DNA from: Trichoderma breve
Lineage: Eukaryota; Ascomycota; Sordariomycetes; Hypocreales; Hypocreaceae
Assembly (NCBI RefSeq): GCF_028502605.1
Contig: NC_079232.1
Span: forward strand, 3,224,001 to 3,288,000
Direction: 5' to 3'
DNA length: 64,000 bases
The position numbers and the translations under genes are program-made. A model generated the notes under the pieces. That model saw only the letters and a list, made by a program, of their open reading frames with translations, was not told where the DNA came from and did no database searches. Position 1 is the first letter of the stretch, and every line of letters starts with the position of its first letter. Below, piece by piece: positions 1 through 12,844 of this stretch.

Positions 1-3000
1 CTACTGCTATTACTCCATACAGGTCCTTAGTCGTACCACTGCAGCTTTCTCCAAACATGTTGGTATGGGGAGAGCTGGGGCCCCGCGATAGCAATGAGTG
101 CGGAGGGTACAATCCTCTGTTGGCCTCGAATTTAGTAATTAGCTGGTTCAACTGTCACGAGCCAGCTCTTGGCGCAGCGATGCCCAACAGGAAGGGAGGG
201 GCTAATCTCTCTCGCTTGCATGCAGTTGCATATACTTGTAACATTGGCTCATCCCGTCAACTGACAGGAGGACAAGCCTCTAGCGGTTACTGACGAACCG
301 AGCTGAGAATGAATTCCCTGATCGCGGAGCGAGATCTCGGATTCATGGTCGTTGGAAATTACGGATCACAGAAGCTCGGTTCTGGAAGTCGTAAAAGTTA
401 GTCAGCTGAGAGAGGGACCCGGCAAGGCTCCCTAACCCCTATGACTACTTAACTCGTAGATGGCTTGATGGAGAGAGACGGGACGAGGGAACGTTACATG
501 GATGGAGTAGACCCAACTTTAAAAACGATCTCCTTTGCTTCTTGTGCCACAGAAAAGTCAATGGCGCTTCGGCTTCTCGCAGGCGGGTGACCCATTTGCC
601 CTTGGCAAGCGTGCTGTGGCGGCGTTGGTGCGATCGAGAAGCGCCAGAGAAGGATTTCGGAGGTGCTGGTGGGTGATGCCAGACATTTCACTCTCACGTT
701 CGACTAGCTCGCCATTGTACTGTAGTATTAGTGTCCGTATCGCAACGAGAATAGCATGTCCTAGACACGAGGACAGTGGGAAGATACCGTAGATGGTGGT
801 GCTAGAAATCTGGGTCTTTCACCTGCTGTGGGTGAATCAAACGGATCTGATACCCGAAGAAGAAGCGACCGCCTCCATTGTGCCCTGAATCAGCCTCCAG
901 CCTCTGTCAAGCGTCTAGCCGCTTTTCTCATCCATCTTTTGTCTTCTCCCATGCCGAAGCGCGCCCCGCCCCGGACATTTTTCCCTCCTCAGGCGCAGTT
1001 CGCTGGAGCTTGACCACGGCACATCTCTTGATTAGCCCATTGGAAAAGCGAACCAAAGGGTCGCGGACTGTCAGCCCAGCCCGCTAATGCCCGTTTGGGG
1101 GCGGTGGCGGACGCCTCGATCTGGGCATCTGGGCCAGGACAGCCAGAGACCAACCAGCTGCTGGAGCCATTCGGGCCTTCATCCGCGAGCTGACAAGAGC
1201 CTTTGGCTGGTGAGGCCGGGGGGTTTGCCAGAGGGCTTCTGTTTTAAATCATTTTCCCAGGAACATTGTCTGATGACTGGGTGTGGCCCCCCCCCTTCAG
1301 CTTATGTGCCTGTCTGTGCATCTGATGGCCAAGCATTACGAAGAGTAACCGTCGATACGGGGGAGGAGGAAGAGATTGGTAGCGTGGCGAGCCTGTGAGG
1401 CGGCTAGGGGATTATCGCTGTCGAAACCGGTCTCTGGGAGGCGAGAGAAAGCCAAGGGCCGGCGAGAAGCGAGGGAAAATGACATGATGCTTTCCTCGTT
1501 ACTTTCGTACGCCGTATATACGAGTACTGTACACTGACTCAACAGGGCATGGGGTGTGGAATCCGGGGATTGGAGATGCAGAACCGGTCGATGGCTGTTC
1601 CAACCGAAACTGTGACGCCACCCAATGAAGCCGTTGAAGCCATGCCACCACACCCTCAGCCAGAAGCCTAAAACCCTCCGAATCTAAAGGAGAAAGCCAC
1701 GCCGTGGGGAGGACGGGCCTCAAGAACGTTCCCTTGTTCCCTTGCTCGGGTCCTGCCCCAAGAGTGCAGGTCTGCGCAGATCTGCTGCTAGCACGCATTG
1801 GTCGCAAGGGCGTCGTTTGGTGGAATCACAACCTCACTGCAGGAAGAGCAATATGGGTTGCATTGCACTCTGGGCCAATGTACGGTGCCCCGGCGCTCGC
1901 TGCTGGAATCCAACAGAGGCGTCCAATCTGCAGAGATTGGCAAAAGGTTGCTTGCTATCTGCCACCCCATGTCTGTCTGCCTGGATACAGTTTACACATG
2001 TCTGTCTGTGCTGAGTACTGGTACCTCTGTGATAGCCCTCCTCCTTCCCCTCCGGCAACCGTTATGGTACACACGTTTTCTCGATCCTACAGTATTCCTT
2101 CCTCCATGCAAAATGCTATTCCCATCTCTTCTCATGAGAATCGACTCACTGGCATTTCATGCAAGTCGCGTGCTGTTGTGGCGGCATAGCCGAGTGGCGC
2201 CGCTCCACCTCACGGATCCTCGCTCATCAAAAAAACATGACAGTAGCGTGGCGTGGCCAGACCCTGGCCTCTTTGCTCTTATTTTCCCCCCTCTATTATT
2301 TTTTCTTTGTCTATACATTCCTCTTTTGTCTTGTGACGGACGACTTTTTTTCCGCCTGAGATACGGAGTGGACGCAGCAGGCCGCTTGTTCGCCTTGCCT
2401 AGCCGGTCGCTTCGTATTATGCCATCCATCCATCCGTGTGTTGTCAGAGGGCGTGGATGATGCCCGTATCTCGATATCATAATCAGCAGCAACCTCGTTA
2501 CTTGTCATGAAATCCTTCCGAGCTCGGGGATAACAAAGAGAATGTCTATTCTTAGCAGAATGTCGTGTTTGTCGGTCAAAAACACAAGACCACATGCCAA
2601 TCAGTCAATGCCATGTCTCGCTCGTATCGTATCTGGCTAGCGATTAGCCGCACACCGTTTTCGGAGAAAAAAGCTTATTAGCAAAGCCTCTTTTTTTTCC
2701 CGGTCGTCTCTGTTATTTCTGGCTCTGGCTAAGCTTCCCGTTGCCTCGCTATCGTATCTCGTCGACTCGACTTGACTCTCGTCCGTAATACCTGTACTAC
2801 CGGCCTGTACGAGCACTAGTCAGCGCCCTTCCCACATTCCTGATTGTCACGTAGCTTGTGATGCAACCTTTGTCTTATCCACCTTCTGCGTATTTGGCCG
2901 CCCTTCCCTTGGCTGCTACCAACGCCCCGGGATCCACGTTGTATGCACTTGGCGAGGCTAGGTTACGGACCAAGCAAAAGTAGGTACTGTGTTACTTTTT

Positions 3001-3624
3001 TGCTGCCGCCGCTACTACGGACTCCTATCTCGTACCTACATACAGGTACTGGAGTACTGGAGTACGGGGCACTCACACCTTGATCCGCGTGCAGGAATCG
3101 TATCGTAACAAGTACTGCCTGTGGGAAAGAGTACGGCGATTGTGGTGTGACTGTGGTCCCTTGATCCCCAGCCTGTCTGTCTCCGCACCAACCTAGCGCT
3201 CGCCGTCCATCCGTCCATCCACTTGGCACTTAGCAATTGCAAGTGGTTGCTCGAGGGCTAGCTAAGCAACCTTGGCTTTGTTTGTACCGTCCCCTGGAGC
3301 AATTGGGATCCATGGGGTAGCCCTGCCGATACTACCCTTCAAGCATTGCCCGTCAGATCTGCGCGGCCTTCATATATCATCAGGTCCCCCGGATTCAATT
3401 CTGGATCTGCTTGAGCCTTCTTTCTTCACTGTCCGCTCCCAATTGTCGCCTCGGTTCCACGGCTTCGGACTGGAACACGCGCCCACAGACAGAACGCTCC
3501 GTTTCCCATTGAGCGTCAACCTCTACTGAGCTTTCATCAGTACGAGGCCCCCTTCGACAATTTTCAGAAAAGAAAAAAAGCCTTTCCAGAATATCAATTC
3601 GGAAAGAAGAGCCAGTTCGTCACC
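1..3624. other. Long intergenic region, no gene recognised
   Basis: No open frame here has a recognisable domain or a convincing exon chain. The open frames are short, overlap on both strands and run through low-complexity sequence. The stretch holds pyrimidine-rich tracts, CATC-type short repeats near 2420-2440 and 3205-3222, and a GTACTGGA tandem at 3046-3065. The right part probably carries the promoter and leader of the UNC93-like gene that starts at 3625. Confidence 0.5.
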
Positions 3625-5279
3625 ATGGCTGATGATGAGAAGCACGTTGCGGAGCCTGCCACTTCGGATGTCGCCCCCGTCGACTCCTATGCGGCTGCCC
3701 AGAACGAGTTTCATGACCGGCCTGCCGGATGGATTTACAAGGGCCACAAGATCTTCGGTAGGGAGCTCTACTATGCCTCGCCCAGAGTCCAGCTCGTGCT
3801 GGTCGCTCTCGTGTGTTTCCTCTGCCCCGGCATGTACAACTCCTTGACTGGTCTGGGAGGTGGTGGTCAGGTCGACCCCACGGCCCAGGATCACTCCAGT
3901 GTCGCCCTCTACAGCACCTTCGCCGTCGTTGGTTTCTTCTCCGGTACTTTTGCCAACCGTCTTGGTCTCCGTCTCACTCTCGGCTTTGGTGGTCTCGGAT
4001 ACTGCATCTACAGCGCCTCTTTCCTCAGCTACAACCACAACAAGAACATTGGCTTCGTCATCTTCGCCGGTGCTTTCCTTGGTGTTTGCGCTGGTCTGCT
4101 CTGGACCGCACAGGGTGCTGTCATGATGTCCTACCCTCCTGAGGACAAGAAGGGTCGCTACATTGCCACCTTCTGGATCATTTTCAACCTGGGTGCCGTC
4201 ATTGGCTCTCTGGTACGTCCTTTATTCCCATGTACTTGAATTTGGGCACTCCTTGATACTAACTTTGCGTTTGTAGATTCCTCTTGCTCAGAACATCCAC
4301 AGCCACAGTGGAACTGTCGGCGATGGCACCTACGCTGCTTTTATCGTCCTCATGTTCCTCGGCTTGGTCCTCTGCTTCTTCCTGCTTGACGCTGACAAGG
4401 TCATTCGTGAGGATGGCACCAAGATCGTCCTGATGAAGAACCCCTCGTGGACCTCTGAGTTCAAGGGTCTCTGGGAGACTTTGTACAACGCTCCCTATGT
4501 TCTCCTCCTCTTCCCCATGTTCTTTGCCTCCAACATCTTCTACACCTACCAGAACAACGACATGAACGCCGCCGCTTTCAACATCCGCACCCGATCCCTC
4601 AACAACCTGTTGTACTGGCTCGCCCAGATCATCGGTGCCGTCATCAACGGCTTCGCTCTGGATTACACTGGCGTCAGCCGTAGCACCCGTGCCAAGGCCT
4701 CCTTTGTCTTCCTCTTCGTCCTCACTTTTGCCATCTGGGGTGGTGGATATGCCTGGCAGAAGATGCAGCCCCCTCGCTCCGTCGTTTCCCAGCCCGACTA
4801 CGAATCTCAGAAGATTGACTGGGAAGATGGCGGCAAGCTCTTCATTGGCCCCATGTTCCTGTACTTCTTCTACGGCTTTTACGATGCTATCTGGCAGACC
4901 AACATCTACTGGTGGATGGGTTCATTGTCCAACTCTGGTCGTAAGACTGCCAACATGGCTGGTAAGTTTTTTAAATCCTCACGCAGGCTTTTCAAGGTTT
5001 TTTAAGTGGACGTCTTTTGCTAACTGGGTCATGATAGGTTTCTACAAGTCTTTCCAGTCCGTTGGTGCTGCCATTTTCTGGCGTCTTGACGGTCTTGCCA
5101 CGCCTTACATGACCATGTTCGCCGCCACCTGGGGTGTCCTTGCCGGATCTCTCCTTCTGGCCGCCCCTGTGGTCTTCCTGAAGATCAAGGATCACGTCTC
5201 CATCGAGGAGGATCTCAAGTTCTCCGACGAGACTATTGAGGATGTCGTTGTTGGTGCCAACAAGGACGTTGATGTTTAA
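3625..5279 (+). CDS. UNC93-like (DUF895) MFS-fold membrane protein
   Basis: Three exons are supported: 3625-4212, 4277-4961 and 5038-5279, giving 504 residues. The introns begin GTACGT and GTAAGT and end TAG, and both keep frame. The protein has a polar N-terminus of about 55 residues, then about eleven hydrophobic segments in two halves, as in the major facilitator fold. Segments such as GRYIATFWIIFNLGAVIGSL (about 177-196) and the Trp-rich IYWWMGSLSNSGRKTANMAG near the second splice site are typical of fungal UNC93/DUF895 proteins. The C-terminal tail is acidic and probably cytosolic. The substrate is unknown for most fungal members, so I name the family only. It stands alone, with long spacers on both sides. 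The start is the first ATG of the open frame, in an ACC ATGG-type context. Confidence 0.85.
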
Positions 5280-7140
5280 ATTTTACAGTGGGCGGTTAAT
5301 GGACCCGAAGAGGTCGAGTGGAGGAGTGAATGTATTGTGAAGCGTTTTCGAACAATATGCTCCTGATTTAAATGATTTAATGCAAAGGCTTCATACAAGC
5401 CTTCTATTCCCCTATTAAATTCAATATGAACAGCACCTTATTGCTGTGTAGTATCTTCTCATCCGAAATTGCAATGTTTGCTAGGCCCTGTATGTGATTG
5501 CGTAGTAATTCATGGTGTCTAATCGCTGTTATAGAGGCGGTGATGCACCGTGGCGGGCTGTTGTGAATTAGAGCAGTGAGTAAATACTCTAACAGAGAAA
5601 CAGCGTGGCGAGTCTCATGTATAAATAGGCAGAAGAATTCGCGCGAGAGCACACTTGGTCATTTGATTACATGTACTCGTATGTGTAAGTGAGGTCGATA
5701 CACTGGGCGCTTCGCCAGCGCTTGTTGGGCGGTTATAGCAGGGCCCGCTGCCTCTCGAGCTCTCTTCTTCTAGACTTGAGAAGCGGTGAGTATTATGAAC
5801 ATTCCCATAGAAGAACTTGCTCAAATGACCGAAACACTGGACTTGAGACCCAAGTCAGTGCTACCAAGAGCCCGTCCTACAATTTCCATCCCGCTCATCA
5901 GAGTCGCGCCTGAGAGCATTACATAAGCTCTGCTTACGCTGTTGCGCGGCTATCCATTGGACCAGAGCTGTCAGCCGCTGTTACAAGTTCCAAGTCCAAA
6001 TTCTTGTGCTATTCGTGGGTAACCTGATGATCAAGATATCCTCGTTTCTGTTTTTTTACGTGTTGCAAACTCCGTTTGTGGAGTGACGTGACTAACCGCG
6101 TGATGGAAAGAGAGGGAAATTTGTCCGTGATGCTGCGTCTGAATACGAAGTGTTCCTCGTGACGTGGTGCTGCTTGGGAGGCAACTTGGGTGCTATCTCG
6201 TGAGGCCATGTTCGGAGCATTTTGGTGAGCGGGAAACGTTTTTCGATTTGCCAAGCTTCACGCGTGGCCAGTCAACTTGTTTTCTCTCTACGTCATTGCT
6301 GTCGCCATAGAGGCGGTGTTTCGTCTGGCTTTTGGGTGGTGGGCGCTTCTTCTTTTCCGCCGCTTTTCTCGGTGTTTGCTGCCTGACCAAAGCAAATCCC
6401 TGGCTGGCCTTGATGAGCTGCGCGCCAAAACAAACCAAACGGCAACCCTTGCTGCGGATCATGAATGACGGCCTTTTTGGCTAGATCTGAATTGGTCTCG
6501 CAAAGTCTGAGGTTGTGCCTGTTGCGGTAGCATCGCGAGCTGTGACTGGCTGACACAGACCTTGACAGGCGCTTAGACAGATCCACATGCAGCATGGCAG
6601 ATGCAGCATCTCTTGTCGAATCGACGGCCTCCGGGCAGCTATTCTGAATCTCTCCGACTGGGAAAAAGAAAAGCCATGTTTGCAAAGTACTGTCTGTGTG
6701 CGAAAATATGCGCTCGGCTTTGATCCTTGTTTGCCGAACATGATTGTGTCAGTTGCCGTTCACTTCTGCCCCTCTTTTGCAGTGAATTTCTTATTGTCGT
6801 GTGCCGCTGCGCCTTATTGTTCTTAAAGGCTTTGTCCTCACGGTTTTCGCGTCATTGAATCATGATGAGTGAATAGCTATAATATTTCCTTCTGTTCAGT
6901 CTCTTTTGTCTATTTTTCCTTTGGTACAATCTTTTTTCCTTTTCCCTTGGGCGCTCTTTTTTACATCTTTCTTCTACTCTCGTCGGTATTCTTGTTTCTT
7001 CTACTACTACTTTCCTTCGGTTTTTTATATTCAGCGGCCGGCCGTAACGAGCATCACAACTTTCATTACCACTTTGAATACTATCTTTCATCTCTTTCGA
7101 TATATCACGATTTCTACTCTTCAGCATCCATCGGCCCAAG
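5280..7140. other. Intergenic region and prm1 5' leader
   Basis: No coding region recognised. The last 270 bases before the prm1 start (about 6880-7140) are strongly pyrimidine-rich on the + strand, with TTTTC/CTACTAC runs, typical of fungal promoters and leaders. I found no exact Ste12-type TGAAACA element. Confidence 0.45.
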
Positions 7141-9330
7141 ATGTCTACTACTCAAATTGGCGAAAATCCGCCGCCATTCCCTCATGTTCCAGAGACTCTT
7201 CGAGTCGATTCCTTCGATCCGTCAAGACCCCAAGGATCCATAGAGCCGCGCGCAGACACGGCTCCATACATCACGCCCTATCTCAGTCTTCGGTCCCGTC
7301 TTTCACAGATATGGATCAACCGGTGGACTGTCCTCCTAATCATTGTCCTGGCTCGCACCGTCATTCTGATAGCCCAGCTACGAGAGAACCTCGCGGATGC
7401 AGAGGTGCAGGCTCTTGCTGCCTGTGACAAAGTCGAAGGCGTAGGCAGCGCCATGGCTTCCATGCCTCATTATCTCTCTCAAGGAGTCAACGAGCTTGTT
7501 GCCTTGGGTGTCGAAAAGAGCGTCCACGGCATGGTGGAGCTGCTTGATATGGTGATTAGCGGCGTCGAGAACATCATCATCTTCTACATCAACTTCTTGA
7601 CGGCCACATACACGTGTCTTGTCACGGCTATGATACACGGGAGCCTCGATGTTGTTGCCAACGTCACCGCGGATGCGACAGAGGCATTCAACCACCTAAT
7701 CAACGGCACTGTCACTGACATTTCAAAGATTGCGAATTCCTTGCAAAAGGCCATCACAAACATGACATCCAGCATCGAAGACTCAGTCTTTGGCAGCTTG
7801 ATTTCGGCGATTCCCAAAGTCAACTTTACGAAACCCATCGACGAGCTCAAGGACTTCCAGCTGAATTCGACAGGATTCGTCAGCGGCGTTCAGGAGCTGA
7901 ACGACAAACTCCCTACGTTTGAGGAGGTCCAAAACTTGACCGAGACTGCCATCTCGTATCCCTTTGAGAAGCTACGCGAAGCTTTGGACGAGGCTTATGG
8001 CAATTACGAGTTCAACAAAAGCGCCTTCCCTCGTGCCGAGTTGCAAGAACTGACGTTCTGCTCTGATAACGACTCGCTGAACCGGTTCTTCACCAACTTG
8101 CAGGAGATGGTGTCCAAGGCTCGCGTGACATTCATTGTTATTCTCTCCTTGGTGGCGGTGGGCGCCATGATTCCCATGGCGTGGCTGGAGATTCGTCGCT
8201 GGCGACAGCAGAAGCAGCACGCCAAACTCGTCAACCAGGGTCAGCAGGATCCGATGGACGTCATCTACATCGCTTCTCGGCCTTACACTGCGTCATACGG
8301 CATTCGGTTCACGAAGAATATGAGCGCCAAGAAGCAGATTCTGGTCCGCTGGTGCATTGCATATGCTACCTCGCCGGCTGCCTTGTTCGTCCTGTCGCTT
8401 GCCCTTTCTGGATTCTTTGCATGCCTATGCCAATACATTCTCCTCAAGTCTGTACAGCAGAAGACGCCCGCACTGACTCAAGAAGTCGGGGCATTTGCGG
8501 AAAACGTCGTCGATAGCCTGCGGAACGTTTCTGATTCCTGGGCCGCGAGTGCCAACGGTGTCATTACAGATCTCAACGACGAGATTAACAATGATCTTCT
8601 CGGCTACGTCAGCAACGCAACGCAGGCGGTCAACGATACAATCAACGTATTTGTGGACAAGATGCAAGAAGGGTTGGACGCTGCGCTCAACGGCACTATT
8701 CTTCTGGGGCCCATCAAGTCGGTTCTTCACTGTGTCATTGGGCTCAAGATTGAGAGTGTGCAAAAGGGGTTGACGTGGGTCCACGACCACGCTCACGTTG
8801 ACCTGCCTCTCTTCCCCAACGACACGTTCAGCGCGGGAGCCAACAGCTCTCTGGCTGGCGATTCGGGCTTGCACAGCTTCCTCTCCTCGCCTTCATCCGC
8901 ATCCGCCGATGAGGTTAGCGGAGCCGTCGACCACGTCACCAACTGGCTGCATAGCAGCCTGGTGCAGGAGGCACTCATCTCGCTGGGCATTTTCCTTGTG
9001 TATGTGATTGTTGTCTTGATTGGTGTGATTCAGACCCTTGTGGGCTTGCACACGGACGAGCGCAGCCGTGCGGAGGGAGGCATTCGCTACCCAACGCAGG
9101 AGGAGAATGCACGTCCTACTTCTAATGCGCCTTCTGCGCGGTCGTCTTGGTCTCGAGACCCGCCACCCCCGTGGGAGCCAACGGCTTCTTCTTCTTCGGG
9201 TGCGGTTGGGGGCAGCAATTCAGCGAGGGATGCAAATAACGAGAAGTTTGTCTACGGTGCGAGCCCAACGAAGCCGAGCATGAGAAGCAACAACCCATAT
9301 GATGGCTACAATGAAAAGAATGCGTTTTAA
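7141..9330 (+). CDS. prm1: Plasma membrane fusion protein Prm1
   Basis: An uninterrupted 729-codon frame encodes a Prm1 homologue, the fungal multispanning protein that acts at the plasma membrane during fusion of mating cells and, in filamentous fungi, vegetative hyphae. Hydrophobic segments fall at about residues 61-80, 144-165, 329-350, 415-436 and 609-636. Two large loops between them carry many N-glycosylation sequons (for example NVT, NGT, NMT, NFT and NST), as expected for extracellular loops. The C-terminal ~85 residues are polar, rich in Ser, Pro and Asn, and probably cytosolic. The length matches filamentous fungal Prm1, and no intron is needed. The start is the first ATG after a pyrimidine-rich leader. 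Confidence 0.93.
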   Translation: MSTTQIGENPPPFPHVPETLRVDSFDPSRPQGSIEPRADTAPYITPYLSLRSRLSQIWINRWTVLLIIVLARTVILIAQLRENLADAEVQALAACDKVEGVGSAMASMPHYLSQGVNELVALGVEKSVHGMVELLDMVISGVENIIIFYINFLTATYTCLVTAMIHGSLDVVANVTADATEAFNHLINGTVTDISKIANSLQKAITNMTSSIEDSVFGSLISAIPKVNFTKPIDELKDFQLNSTGFVSGVQELNDKLPTFEEVQNLTETAISYPFEKLREALDEAYGNYEFNKSAFPRAELQELTFCSDNDSLNRFFTNLQEMVSKARVTFIVILSLVAVGAMIPMAWLEIRRWRQQKQHAKLVNQGQQDPMDVIYIASRPYTASYGIRFTKNMSAKKQILVRWCIAYATSPAALFVLSLALSGFFACLCQYILLKSVQQKTPALTQEVGAFAENVVDSLRNVSDSWAASANGVITDLNDEINNDLLGYVSNATQAVNDTINVFVDKMQEGLDAALNGTILLGPIKSVLHCVIGLKIESVQKGLTWVHDHAHVDLPLFPNDTFSAGANSSLAGDSGLHSFLSSPSSASADEVSGAVDHVTNWLHSSLVQEALISLGIFLVYVIVVLIGVIQTLVGLHTDERSRAEGGIRYPTQEENARPTSNAPSARSSWSRDPPPPWEPTASSSSGAVGGSNSARDANNEKFVYGASPTKPSMRSNNPYDGYNEKNAF

Positions 9331-10316
9331 TGAATGTTGGTCCAGGCGAATTAGGTGGATGGAGGGGAGGTTGTATGGTTGGAGTACGATTGGGTAAGGG
9401 GAGAGATGTCATGTCTAATTTCTTGGAATTATAAGTAATAGCTCGGGCTAGAGCTGGCTCAGCAGGGTGAAAAGAAGCATACGAAAAAAAAAGAGAAAAA
9501 TATTGCTGATAAAATGGTTAAGCGTTTTAAGGACCATAGAAGGTCGGCGTCAGGGGATATCTCACGCATCTTTGGATGGATGGTTTTTGGCTTCATGTAT
9601 TTTCATCTTTAGAGAGATTGGCAAAGTTGCAAAACCTAAATAAGAACCTCCGCATTGAATTTGGATCGAATAAGCTTATGAATGTGATTGAGTAGATGTC
9701 TGATTGAGTTCTTTGAGTCATACTTGACTGGAAATGTACGACTACGACTAAGCTTACCAGTGACAGTATAGATGTTAAAAAGAGGCGTTATTTGGTGGCG
9801 ACTCTTGTCAGATCGGAACCATTCGATGTCCATGTCAAGTAACAAATGTCACAGGGTACTCCGTAGTAATAATAGTAAGAAATGTAATACTAGCTCCCTG
9901 ATTCGGACTCCGTGTTGTCCAGGAGCAAGTACGAGTATTATGTGCATATGCCGACATGTATGTACTCCGGACTCCGGACTTTACTAGTACATTGCATTGC
10001 ATCGCATGTGAGGCCCATCGGAAGGGCATCTCGCATCTCGCATTGATTGCAGGGTATTGCCGCATTGGGCAAGTCCGGGCTGGGCTGCAGCTGCAGCTGC
10101 GGGAGGCGGGGCTCATGCAGGTGCTAGTTTCTTAGTGCCTGCCGCAGAGGCAAATGGAGGGGCGGACCGCATTCTTCCGGAAATCGGGCAGCGGGCATCA
10201 GAATTGTTTCTTCCTTAAAAACGCCGGTGATTCCCTTTGCCACTGCAGATTTCGATTCGATATCGACTTGAGTGAATTGGATACTTGAAGCGAACACAGA
10301 GACGAGACGAGACAAT
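9331..10316. other. Intergenic region upstream of tryptophan synthase
   Basis: No gene recognised. The region contains an AT-rich stretch (9480-9660), a TGAGTCA heptamer, small repeats of TCCGGACT (about 9965-9980) and CTGCAG/CAGCTG repeats at 10084-10101, and then the leader of the tryptophan synthase gene. Confidence 0.5.
9714..9720. promoter_or_regulatory. TGAGTCA, possible CPC1/GCN4 site
   Basis: TGAGTCA matches the palindromic site bound by GCN4/CPC1-type bZIP activators of amino-acid biosynthesis. It lies 597 bp before the tryptophan synthase start. A single heptamer at this distance could easily be chance, since the same motif also occurs inside prm1 and in the gene-free first 3.6 kb. 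Confidence 0.25.
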
Positions 10317-12844
10317 ATGGAAGCCATCAAGCAGACCTTTCAACGCTGCAAGGCGCAGGGCCGGGTTCGTACTTCTTTTGCCCATCCCTAGCTATGACTG
10401 ATTTACCGCGGGGTATCATCGTGGGGTGATGAGATGATGGCATTTTGCTGACATTGGATCTTCAATACTTGTAGCCGGCGCTGGTCACGTATGTGACTGC
10501 GGGATACCCTCGACCGGAAGACACGCCCGGCATCTTGCTGGCCATGGAGAGGGGAGGGGCTGGTGAGTCTGGGCGCAAAGCAGATGGATGGGGAGTCAAG
10601 AGCTGGTGCTAACTCGCCGCAGATGTTCTGGAACTCGGCGCTCCCTTCACGGATCCCATTGCTGACGGACCGACCATTCAGACGGCAAACACGGTACGAA
10701 GAAATCGAGAGACATATGTTGCGGCGCTTTTCTAACTTTATGCGATGCAGATTGCTCTGCAAAATGGCGTGAGCATCGAGTCCACCCTGGGCATGGTCAA
10801 GGAGGCCAGATCTCGCGGCCTCAAGGCTCCCGTCATGCTCATGGGCTACTACAACCCCCTCCTCAGCTACGGAGAGGAGCGTTTGCTGCAGGACTGCCAA
10901 TCTTCTGGCGTCAATGGCTTCATTGTCGTTGACTTGCCCCCGGAGGAGGCCGTTTCCTTCCGCAAGCTCTGCACCAAGGGCCAGTGAGTTTGCTAATCCT
11001 CATTGTGATTTCTGTTTCTTCGTTTCATTGGCACAATTGCTAATCAATTACATCAATATTAGCCTCTCATATGTCCCCTTGATCGCTCCTGCAACATCAG
11101 ATACCCGTATGAAGATTCTTTGCCAGCTCGCAGATTCTTTCATCTACGTTGTCTCAAGACAGGGTGTCACCGGCGCTACCGGATCTCTCAACACCGCACT
11201 CCCCGATCTCCTCAGCCGAGTTAAGAAGTACAGCGGCAACAAGCCGGCAGCCGTCGGCTTCGGTGTCAGCACCCACGAACACTTCCAGAGCGTCGCCGCC
11301 ATCGCCGACGGTGTCGTTGTCGGCAGCCAGATCATTACCACCATTCAGAAGGCTGCTTCTGGCCAGCACGACGCCGACGTCGAGAAATACTGCGCCTATC
11401 TCTGCGGCCGTGACTCTCGACCTGCTGTCCTCAAGGATGAAGTAACTCTGGTCCAGGACGCCCCTGGCAACCAGGGTGCCAGCTCAGATTCCGTCTCTGT
11501 CAACGCAGTTGTCACTGATGATGATCGCATCACGGCAGAGCAAGATAGCGCTTTGGTGGCTCAGTTGGCAGCTCTCCACGGCAAAATCCCCGAGCGATTT
11601 GGAGAGTTTGGTGGCCAGTATGTCCCCGAGAGTTTGATGGACTGCCTGTCCGAGCTTGAGGAAGGTTTCAACAAGATCAAGGACGATCCCTCGTTCTGGG
11701 AGGAGTACCGATCATACTACGACTACATGGGACGACCTTCTCGCCTCCACCTGGCAGACCGTCTTACTGAGCACTGCGGCGGTGCCAACATCTGGCTCAA
11801 GCGAGAGGATCTGAACCACACTGGTAGCCACAAGATCAACAACGCCCTCGGACAACTGCTCCTGGCTAGACGTCTGGGAAAGACCAAGATTATTGCTGAG
11901 ACTGGTGCCGGCCAGCACGGTGTTGCCACTGCTACTGTGTGTGCCAAATTCGGCATGGAGTGCACAGTTTACATGGGAGCTGTAAGATTCAACCCCTTTG
12001 AGTAAAATTGAGGAAATATGCCACTGACACTATTGAATAGGAGGATGTCCGTCGACAGGCTCTCAACGTCTTCAGAATGAGACTGCTTGGCGCCAAGGTT
12101 GTTGCCGTCGAAGCTGGAAGCAAGACTCTCCGAGATGCCGTCAACGAGGCTCTTCGTGCCTGGGTGGTTGACCTCGAGACCACTCACTACATCATCGGAT
12201 CCGCCATTGGACCTCACCCCTATCCTACCATCGTGAGGACGTTCCAGTCCGTGATTGGTGACGAGACCAAGAAGCAGATGATGGAGATGCGAGGCAAGCT
12301 CCCCGATGCCGTTGTTGCCTGCGTTGGTGGAGGCAGCAACGCCGTTGGCATGTTCTACCCATTTGCCAACGACCCTACGGTCAAGCTTCTCGGTGTTGAG
12401 GCTGGTGGTGATGGTGTCGACACGGCCAGACATAGCGCTACCCTTACCGGTGGATCAAAGGGTGTTCTTCATGGAGTCCGTACCTACGTTCTCCAGGACA
12501 AGAACGGCCAGATCATTGAGACACACTCTGTCTCTGCTGGTCTCGACTACCCCGGTGTCGGACCCGAGCTTAGCTCTTGGAAGGATGCTGAGCGAGCCAA
12601 GTTCATTGCCGCAACTGACGCTGAGGCTCTCACTGGCTTCAGGCTTCTCAGCCAGCTGGAGGGTATCATCCCTGCGCTGGAGTCGGCTCACGGAATCTAC
12701 GGTGCCATTGAGCTGGCCAAGACGATGAAGAAGGATGAGGACCTTGTCATCTGCCTTTCCGGCAGAGGAGACAAGGACGTGCAGAGCGTGGCCGAGGAAT
12801 TGCCCAGACTTGGCCCCAAGATTGGCTGGGATCTTCGCTTTTAG
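10317..12844 (+). CDS. trp-3: Bifunctional tryptophan synthase (alpha-beta fusion)
   Basis: Six exons (10317-10364, 10475-10562, 10623-10693, 10751-10983, 11063-11981, 12041-12844) encode 720 residues. The enzyme turns indole-3-glycerol phosphate plus serine into tryptophan, the last step of the pathway, in the cytosol. The N-terminal alpha domain shows [17 protein letters not shown] and a TIM-barrel core to about residue 270. A linker leads to the beta domain, with [10 protein letters not shown], the PLP-lysine motif [25 protein letters not shown] and the phosphate-binding [17 protein letters not shown] is near the C-terminus. All donors are GT and all acceptors AG; introns cluster in the alpha half. 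Length and order match other fungal Trp5/TRP-3 proteins. A repeat copy lies about 135 bp beyond the stop. Confidence 0.96.

Noticed and set aside
1535..1541. TGACTCA, a perfect GCN4/CPC1 heptamer
   Set aside because: Lies in gene-free sequence about 2.1 kb before the next start; single heptamers occur by chance in 64 kb.
535..2492. Many overlapping open frames of 60-220 codons in the first 3.6 kb
   Set aside because: They overlap on both strands and show no domain or exon chain; the sequence is low in complexity and looks intergenic.
3523..4038. A 171-codon minus-strand open frame
   Set aside because: It is antisense to exon 1 of the UNC93-like gene; low-complexity Glu/Thr/Gly sequence with no family.
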